From NCBI RefSeq assembly GCF_009749385.1, contig NZ_WBIN01000001.1, positions 485,744 through 549,743 of the forward strand: a DNA stretch of 64,000 nucleotides, written 5' to 3'. Source of the DNA: Agromyces allii (GTDB lineage: Bacteria > Actinomycetota > Actinomycetes > Actinomycetales > Microbacteriaceae). The notes below the pieces were generated by a model. That model saw only the letters and a list, made by a program, of their open reading frames with translations. It ran no database searches and was not told the origin of the DNA. A program made the position numbers and the translations under genes. Position 1 is the first letter of the stretch. Each line of letters starts with the position of its first letter. Below are positions 58,669 to 64,000 of this stretch, one piece after another.

Positions 58669-59834
58669 TCCTCACCGTGACGCCGAATCCTGCGCTCGAC
58701 CTCACGTGGCACGTCGAGCGACTCGTGCCCGGCGAGACGCACCGGGTTCCCGCGGGCGCATCCCGCGCCGGCGGCAAGGGCGTCAACGTCGCACGCGTGC
58801 TGCATGCGCAGGGGGTCGACGTGCTCGCGCTGGCGACCGCGGGCGGTGCGACCGGCGACGAGTTCGCCGCCGACCTGGTCGCGAGCGGCGTTCCGCACGA
58901 GCTCGTGCCGGTCCGGGGCGCGACACGCCGCAGCATCGCCATCGTCGACACGGATGCCGCGCACACCGCCGTGCTCAACGAGCACGGTTCGCCGCTGTCG
59001 TCCGACGAGGCCGCCGCGCTCGACGCCGCCGTGCTCGACGCAGCGCAGCAGGCCCGCGACGCCCGGGCCGAACACGGCGAGGCCGGCGAGGGCGACGAAC
59101 GCGACGGCCGCGGCGAGCGCCCGCCCGCGACATCCGGGGCGCATCCGAACAACCTCGACGGCCGTGAACTCGATGTGGTCGTGATCTCGGGCAGCCTGCC
59201 GCCCGGCTATGCCCCCGAGCGGCTCGGGGCCCTCGTGACGGCACTGAACGCCGCCGGGCTCCGGGCGATCGTCGACACGAGCGGGCCGGGGCTGCTCGAG
59301 GCCGCGCGCGCCGGCGCCTATGCGCTGAAGCCGAACGGCGAGGAGCTCGCCGCGGCGACGGGTCTCACCGACCCCGAAGCCGGGGCACGGCGACTGCTCG
59401 AGCTCGGCGCGACGCTCGTCGTGGTCTCGCTCGGCGGCGACGGGCTCCTGCTCGTCAGTCGCGCCGAGGCGGGTCGGCCGGTTCGCGCCCGGCTGCCGCG
59501 CGTCCTGCGCGGCAACGCGACCGGAGCCGGCGACGCCGCCGTCGCCGCGATCGCCGCGACCATCGCCGAGTCGATCGCGTTCGACGCCGATTCGCCTCGA
59601 GCGGCGGACGCCCGCCGCCGTCTGGCGCGGAAGGCGGTCGCGTGGTCGGCATCCGCAGTGCTCGTGCCGCTCGCGGGAGAGCTGTCGCCCGAGCATGCGG
59701 CGCTCGAGGCCGAGGTCGTCGTCGACCCGCCACGAACCGCGCCGACCGAGCACCCCGATCGCCCACGGAACACCGCCGGCGCCGAGACCACCGACACCAC
59801 CGACGACACCGAGACCGCCGAGGACCCCGCATGA
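58665..59834 (+). CDS. PfkB-family 1-phosphofructokinase/tagatose-6-phosphate kinase
   Basis: This 389-residue protein of the LacC/FruK subgroup starts MILTVTPNPALDLTW, with AGGKGVNVARVL and the catalytic loop GNATGAGDAAVAA. An Ala/Glu/Gly-rich insert of about 30 residues (130-160) and an acidic Thr-rich tail lengthen it. In this operon it most likely phosphorylates tagatose 6-phosphate to tagatose 1,6-bisphosphate; fructose 1-phosphate is the alternative substrate. Confidence 0.84.
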   Translation: MILTVTPNPALDLTWHVERLVPGETHRVPAGASRAGGKGVNVARVLHAQGVDVLALATAGGATGDEFAADLVASGVPHELVPVRGATRRSIAIVDTDAAHTAVLNEHGSPLSSDEAAALDAAVLDAAQQARDARAEHGEAGEGDERDGRGERPPATSGAHPNNLDGRELDVVVISGSLPPGYAPERLGALVTALNAAGLRAIVDTSGPGLLEAARAGAYALKPNGEELAAATGLTDPEAGARRLLELGATLVVVSLGGDGLLLVSRAEAGRPVRARLPRVLRGNATGAGDAAVAAIAATIAESIAFDADSPRAADARRRLARKAVAWSASAVLVPLAGELSPEHAALEAEVVVDPPRTAPTEHPDRPRNTAGAETTDTTDDTETAEDPA

Positions 59835-60685
59835 CGCTCGCCCCCACCCGCCGCCTGCTCGACGAGGCGGTCGCCGCACGACGTGGACTCGGCGCCTTCA
59901 ACGTGCTGCACCTCGAGACCGCGGAGGCGCTCGTCGCCGCGGCCGAGCGGACCGGCCTCCCGGTCGTGCTGCAGCTCTCGGAGAACTGCGTGAAGTACCA
60001 CGGGGGGCTGACGCCGATCGCGGTGGCGACGCTGGCCGTGGCCGAGGCGTCGAGCGCGCAGGTGGCCGTGCACCTCGACCACGCCGAGGACCCCGAGCTG
60101 GCGCTGCGCGCGATCGACCTCGGATTCGGCTCGGTCATGTACGACGGCGCGAAGCTCGCGTTCGAGCAGAACGTCGCCACCACGCGACGCGTCGTGGCGC
60201 ACGCCGCCGCCGCGGGCGTGCTCGTCGAGGCCGAGCTCGGCGAGATCGGCGGCAAGGACGGCGCCCACGCGCCCGGCGTGCGCACCGACCCCGACGAGGC
60301 CGCACGGTTCGTCGACGAGACCGGTGTCGGCGCGCTGGCCGTGGCCGTCGGCTCGTCGCACGCCATGACCGAGCGGTCCGCCGCGATCGACCTCGACCTC
60401 ATCTCCCGGTTGCGCGACGCCGTGCCCGTGCCGCTCGTGCTGCACGGATCGTCGGGCGTCGCCGACGACCTGCTCGTCGCCGGCATCCGCTCCGGGCTCG
60501 TGAAGGTCAACGTCTCGACGCACCTGAACGCGCAGTTCACCGACGCGATCCGCACCTACCTCGACGCGCACCCCACGGCCGTAGACTCGCGGAAGTACGT
60601 CGCCGCCGGGCGCGAGGCGGTCGCCCTCGAGGCAGCCCGCCTGCTCGAGCTCTTCGGATCCGCCCGAAAGGACCCCAACGGATGA
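59831..60685 (+). CDS. Class II tagatose/fructose-bisphosphate aldolase
   Basis: This 284-residue zinc aldolase has GAFNVLHLETAEALVAAAE, zinc His in VAVHLDHAEDPELALRAID, SVMYDGAKLAFEQN, EAELGEIGGKDG and VLHGSSGVADD. It resembles GatY/KbaY of the tagatose pathway, splitting the bisphosphate to glyceraldehyde 3-phosphate and dihydroxyacetone phosphate. It is coupled on both sides by ATGA overlaps. Confidence 0.88.
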   Translation: MTLAPTRRLLDEAVAARRGLGAFNVLHLETAEALVAAAERTGLPVVLQLSENCVKYHGGLTPIAVATLAVAEASSAQVAVHLDHAEDPELALRAIDLGFGSVMYDGAKLAFEQNVATTRRVVAHAAAAGVLVEAELGEIGGKDGAHAPGVRTDPDEAARFVDETGVGALAVAVGSSHAMTERSAAIDLDLISRLRDAVPVPLVLHGSSGVADDLLVAGIRSGLVKVNVSTHLNAQFTDAIRTYLDAHPTAVDSRKYVAAGREAVALEAARLLELFGSARKDPNG

Positions 60686-61470
60686 ACCGTGCCGAGCGCC
60701 TCAGCGCCGTGCTCGACCTGCTCGCCGAGAACAGCCAGGTCGAGGTCGAGCAGATCGTCGACCGCCTGGGCGTCTCGCCGGCGACGGCCCGACGCGATCT
60801 CGACGCGCTCGCCCAGCAGCAGCTCCTCACGCGCACGCGCGGCGGCGCGGTCGCGCACTCGGTCGCCTACGACCTGCCGATCCGCTACAAGAACCAGCAG
60901 AACCCCGACGCGAAGGCCGCGATCGCGCGGGCCGCGAGTGCGCTCGTGCCGCGCGGCGCCGTGATCGGCCTCTGCGGCGGCACGACGTCGACGGCGATCG
61001 CCGACGCCCTCATGGCCCGCGCCGACATCATGGAACCGGCGCCCGACCCCGGGCTCACGGTCGTGACGAACGCCCTGAACATCGCGATGCAGCTCTCGAT
61101 GCGCCCGCAGATCAAGACGGTCGTCACGGGCGGCGTCGTGCACTCGCGCTCCTACGAGCTCGTCGGCTCCTACGTCGACGCCGTGCTCGGCAACGTCACC
61201 CTCGACCTCGCGTTCATCGGAGTGAACGGCATCGACCCGATCGTCGGCCCGACCTCGCACGACGAGCGCGAGGCGGCGGTCAACACGCTCATGGCCTCGC
61301 GCGCAGCGCACGCCGTGATCGTCGCCGACTCGTCGAAGATCGACAAGCGCGCGTTCGCCGCGATCGGCCCGCGACGGCTGTTCACGACCGTGATCACCGA
61401 CGAGGGCGCGACTCCCGAGCAGCGCCAACGGCTCAGCGAGCACGGCTACGACGTTATCGTTGCCTCGTGA
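60682..61470 (+). CDS. DeoR-family regulator of the amino-sugar cluster (AgaR-like)
   Basis: This 262-residue protein has a DeoR helix-turn-helix (RLSAVLDLLAENSQVEVEQIV, SPATARRDLDALAQQQLL, TRTRGGAV). The effector domain shows VIGLCGGTTSTAIADAL, VVTNALNIAMQL, VVTGGVVHSRSYELVG and LDLAFIGVNGIDP. AgaR of enterobacteria is of the same family and responds to galactosamine phosphates. It is embedded in the operon and probably regulates it through the 56.5 kb sites. Confidence 0.87.
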   Translation: MNRAERLSAVLDLLAENSQVEVEQIVDRLGVSPATARRDLDALAQQQLLTRTRGGAVAHSVAYDLPIRYKNQQNPDAKAAIARAASALVPRGAVIGLCGGTTSTAIADALMARADIMEPAPDPGLTVVTNALNIAMQLSMRPQIKTVVTGGVVHSRSYELVGSYVDAVLGNVTLDLAFIGVNGIDPIVGPTSHDEREAAVNTLMASRAAHAVIVADSSKIDKRAFAAIGPRRLFTTVITDEGATPEQRQRLSEHGYDVIVAS

Positions 61471-62630
61471 GCACCGGCACGACCGTCATCCATTCCGCGC
61501 GCCTCGTGCGCCCCACGGGCATCGTCGACGACGCGTGGGTGCGGTTCGAGGGCGATCGCGTCGCCGCGGTCGGCACCGGCGGCGACTGGGTCGACGGCTC
61601 GGCTGCGGCATCCGACGTCCAGGTGACGGATGCCGCGGGGCGGCTGCTCGCGCCGGGGTTCATCGACCTGCACTGCCACGGGGCCGGCGGGGCCGCCGCC
61701 GACGAGGGCGTCGAGGCCATCGAGCACATCCTCGCCGTGCACAACTCGCACGGCACCACGCGCAACGTGCTCTCGCTCGTGACGGCGTCGATCGACGACC
61801 TCGTCGCGCAGGTGCGCACCATCGCGGCCGTCAGCGCCCGCGACCCGCGGCTGCTCGGCTCGCACCTCGAGGGGCCGTTCCTCGACCACGGATTCCGCGG
61901 CGCCCACGACCCGGCGCTGCTCAGGGCGGCCGATGCGGCATCCGTCGACCGACTGCTCGAGGCCGGCGACGGCACGCTCCGGCAGATCACGATCGCCCCG
62001 GAGCACGAGGGCGCCGCCGCGGCGATCGCCCGGTTCGTCGACGCCGACGTGCGCGTCGCGGTCGGCCACACGAGTGCCGACTTCGACACCGCGCTCGCGG
62101 CCTTCGACGCCGGGGCCTCACTGCTCACGCACGCGTTCAACGCCATGCCGCCCATCCACCACCGCATGCCGGGGCCCGTCGTCGCGGCGATGCACGCCCC
62201 GCACGTGACGCTCGAGCTCATCAACGACGGCGTGCACGTGCACCCCGACGTCGTGCGGCTCGCGTTCGCCGGAGCCCCTGGCCGCATCGCGCTCATCACC
62301 GATGCGATGGCGGCGGCCGGTTCGGCCGACGGCCGCTACATCCTCGGCTCGCTCGAGGTCGACGTCGTCGACGGCGTCGCGCGCCTCGTCGACGGCGGTT
62401 CGATCGCCGGATCCACCTTGACGCTCGACGTCGCGCTCCGGCGCGCGGTCGCCGTCAGCGGCATCCCCCTCGAGACCGCGGTCGCGGCGCTCACCGAGGT
62501 GCCGGCCGCCGCCATCGGGCGCGCGCACGATCTCGGGCGCCTCGAGGCCGGCTACGCGGCCGACGCCGTGCTGCTCTCCGACGACCTCGCGGTCGAGCAC
62601 GTGTGGGGCGCCGGAACCCGACTCGTCTGA
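61467..62630 (+). CDS. nagA: N-acetylhexosamine-6-phosphate deacetylase (NagA/AgaA)
   Basis: This 387-residue amidohydrolase has metal-binding APGFIDLHCHGAGG, GSHLEGPFLDHGFRGAHDP, VRVAVGHTSADF, LLTHAFNAMPPIHHR, INDGVHVHPD and catalytic Asp in ALITDAMAAAG. NagA and AgaA cannot be told apart by eye; the surrounding agaS, PfkB and aldolase genes favour GalNAc-6-phosphate, while activity on GlcNAc-6-phosphate is also likely. The GTG overlaps the DeoR stop. Confidence 0.92.
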   Translation: MSTGTTVIHSARLVRPTGIVDDAWVRFEGDRVAAVGTGGDWVDGSAAASDVQVTDAAGRLLAPGFIDLHCHGAGGAAADEGVEAIEHILAVHNSHGTTRNVLSLVTASIDDLVAQVRTIAAVSARDPRLLGSHLEGPFLDHGFRGAHDPALLRAADAASVDRLLEAGDGTLRQITIAPEHEGAAAAIARFVDADVRVAVGHTSADFDTALAAFDAGASLLTHAFNAMPPIHHRMPGPVVAAMHAPHVTLELINDGVHVHPDVVRLAFAGAPGRIALITDAMAAAGSADGRYILGSLEVDVVDGVARLVDGGSIAGSTLTLDVALRRAVAVSGIPLETAVAALTEVPAAAIGRAHDLGRLEAGYAADAVLLSDDLAVEHVWGAGTRLV

Positions 62631-62754
62631 CGCCTCCGGACGGGCGCGACGATCGTCCACGGCGGCCGCGGCTCGGCTCGACTCGGCCGCACGGCGGTCG
62701 GGGCTCGCTCTGCCGCTCGGCGGTCTCGGCTCGAACGGGTCGACTGCGCCTCGA

Positions 62755-62798
62755 GAGCGGGTCCGCAGGTGTGTTCCCCTTCACCTCCGGACCCGCTC
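62755..62798 (+). terminator. Terminator-like hairpin after the amino-sugar operon
   Basis: An 11-bp perfect stem (62755-62765 with 62788-62798) is extended by AGGTG/CACCT inside it around a T-rich loop. It lies 125 bases after nagA. Confidence 0.5.
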
Positions 62799-62931
62799 AG
62801 GCGATCGGATCATCGCCCCCACGACGTGCCGATCCTGGCGTCCGATCGGTACGGGGTTGGGGTCCCCGCACCGATCGTCCGCAAGGGCGCCCATCGGATG
62901 CCCTCACCTATGAGACGCTGCAGCGCCCGAT

Positions 62932-62994
62932 TCATGACGCGGTTCCTGAGGAAATCTGGTGAAATAGCCCTACCCGTCCTGAATCGCGTCATGA
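62932..62994. promoter_or_regulatory. Inverted repeat in the sigma-factor promoter region
   Basis: TCATGACGCG (62932-62941) and CGCGTCATGA (62985-62994) are exact reverse complements 43 bases apart, and the match extends outward if one base is skipped. It brackets the likely promoter and may be an operator pair. Confidence 0.45.
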
Positions 62995-63055
62995 TCGGCC
63001 CCTCGACGCGTCTCTCAGATGAACCCCCGCACGCCCGACACCCGAAGGAGGCGGC

Positions 63056-64000
63056 ATGGCACGCCTGCGCGAAGAACCGTCCGCCGACGCCGCCCTCATC
63101 GAACGTGTGCGCACGGGCGACCGCACCGCCTACGGCGAACTCTGGAACCGCCACGCGGCCGCGGCACGCACCGTGGCCCGCTCGTACAGCTCGCTCGACC
63201 CCGACGACCTCGTCTCCGAATCCTTCACCCGCATCTACGACATGCTGCTCGCGGGCGGCGGCCCGCAGGGCGCGTTCCGGCCGTACCTGTTCACGACGAT
63301 CCGCAACACCGCCGCGAGCTGGGGCCGCGCACGGCAGGAGACCAACCTCGAGACGCTCGAGTCGTTCGAAGACCCCGCGACGAGCGAGGCCGCGACCCTC
63401 GACGCGCTCGACCGGTCGACGACCGCGCGCGCATTCCGCTCGCTGCCGACGCGCTGGCAGGAGGTGCTCTGGTACTGCGAGGTCGAGGGCATGACGCCGC
63501 AGCAGGTCGCCCCGCTCGTCGGCATGAGCGCCAACAGCACCGCGGCACTCGCCTACCGGGCCCGCGAGGGCCTCCGCCAGGCCTGGATCCGCGCCCACCT
63601 GCGCGACGCGAAGACCGAACCCGAGTGCGGCTGGAGCATCGAACGGCTCGGCACCTACGCGCGCGGCAAACTCGGCAATCGCGACACCGCGCGACTCGAG
63701 AAGCATCTCGACGAGTGCGCCAAGTGCACGATCATCGCGGCAGAGGCGCGCGAGGTCGGCTCGCGGCTCGCCCTGGTGCTGCTCCCGCTCGTCGCGGGCG
63801 TCGGTGGAGCCACGGCCTACTCCGCCTGGCTGTCGCAGGGCGTTCCGGTCGCCGACTTCGCGCTCGGCGCAGGCGGAGCGGGCGTCGTCTCCGCTGCAGC
63901 AGGCACGGGCTCGGGCTCGGGAGCCGGCGGCGCAGCGGCGTCGGCCGGCGCCTCCGGCACCGGCGCCGGCGGCTCGGGCGGAGCCGCCGGAGGCACCGCC
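63056..64000 (+). CDS. ECF-type sigma factor fused to a zinc-finger, membrane-anchored tail (3' end missing)
   Basis: The ATG follows AAGGAGG, and the frame stays open to the window edge (315 codons). Residues 1-95 are sigma region 2 (AYGELWNRHAAAARTVARSY, DPDDLVSESFTRIYDML). Region 4 follows at about 115-180 (LPTRWQEVLWYCEVEGMTPQQV, NSTAALAYRAREGLRQAW). A zinc-finger anti-sigma motif HLDECAKC, one hydrophobic segment (ALVLLPLVAGVGGATAYSAW) and a Gly/Ala/Ser-rich, probably exported stretch come next. Sigma and anti-sigma-like parts in one chain suggest a self-contained, membrane-held signalling protein. The sensor end is cut off. Confidence 0.87.
   Translation, partial: MARLREEPSADAALIERVRTGDRTAYGELWNRHAAAARTVARSYSSLDPDDLVSESFTRIYDMLLAGGGPQGAFRPYLFTTIRNTAASWGRARQETNLETLESFEDPATSEAATLDALDRSTTARAFRSLPTRWQEVLWYCEVEGMTPQQVAPLVGMSANSTAALAYRAREGLRQAWIRAHLRDAKTEPECGWSIERLGTYARGKLGNRDTARLEKHLDECAKCTIIAAEAREVGSRLALVLLPLVAGVGGATAYSAWLSQGVPVADFALGAGGAGVVSAAAGTGSGSGAGGAAASAGASGTGAGGSGGAAGGTA

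Larger units (their letters stand above)
62631..63055. other. Intergenic region between nagA and the sigma-factor gene
   Basis: These 425 bases hold no convincing gene. They contain a hairpin (62755-62798) that probably ends the amino-sugar operon and a 10-bp perfect inverted repeat (62932-62941 with 62985-62994) before the sigma-factor gene. GGAAAT at 62950-62955 and CGTCC from 62975 vaguely resemble an ECF-type promoter, with over-long spacing. Confidence 0.5.

Overview
The window is a 64 kb chromosomal segment of a high-GC actinobacterium. GC is about 70%, GTG and TTG starts are common, and many genes overlap as ATGA or GTGA. Gene content fits Microbacteriaceae (an Agromyces- or Microbacterium-like genome): the carD-ispDF-cysS-rlmB block, a SenX3/RegX3-type pair divergent from phoU, an MsiK-type ATPase, a MutT1-like NUDIX-phosphatase next to ppk, a MarP-type protease and an F420-type oxidoreductase. 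The 7-mer GGATGCC/GGCATCC is strongly over-represented on both strands. No insertion sequence, prophage or CRISPR array is visible.

Layout. 1-8 kb: a DsbA-like membrane oxidoreductase (cut by the window edge), an orphan sugar-ABC ATPase, a DUF4032 protein, then rlmB, cysS, ispDF and carD on the minus strand. 8-24 kb: a phosphate region with a lipoprotein, regX3-senX3, phoU, gpmA, a methyltransferase, ygfZ, a nitrobindin-like protein, two small membrane proteins, a GlnR-like regulator, ppk-mutT1 and pstSCAB. 11-nt-spaced GTTCACC (PHO box) repeats lie in front of phoU/senX3 and pstS. 24-31.5 kb: two secreted GH18 chitinases with chitin-binding modules and a large LuxR-type regulator; both chitinases have the same palindromic element upstream. 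31.5-36.5 kb: an aminodeoxychorismate-lyase-like enzyme, a hypothetical protein, tRNA-Lys(UUU), an LLM oxidoreductase and a MarP-type protease. 36.5-41 kb: a galactose locus (galM, DeoR regulator, galT, galK) in which galT carries an in-frame TGA where the family has Trp. 41-44 kb: GNAT acetyltransferase, YbaK, APC permease, gamma carbonic anhydrase. 43.9-47.5 kb: a three-gene nonulosonic (sialic-like) acid unit. 47.7-50 kb: glyA-folD behind a ZTP riboswitch. 50-53 kb: a GH20 lipoprotein and a DUF559 protein flanked by repeats. 53-62.6 kb: an ABC importer and a complete set of enzymes for N-acetylgalactosamine/galactosamine breakdown. The window ends inside a sigma factor fused to a zinc-finger anti-sigma-like membrane tail.

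How it works together. Phosphate sensing (SenX3/RegX3, PhoU), uptake (PstSCAB) and storage (Ppk) form one regulon-like block. Chitinases, the GH20 enzyme, the gal genes and the amino-sugar cluster suggest a life on polysaccharide debris. The amino-sugar importer has two permeases and a binding protein but no ATPase, so the orphan MsiK-like ATPase at 1.2 kb is a likely partner. All functional assignments come from reading motifs and gene order; no database search was possible.
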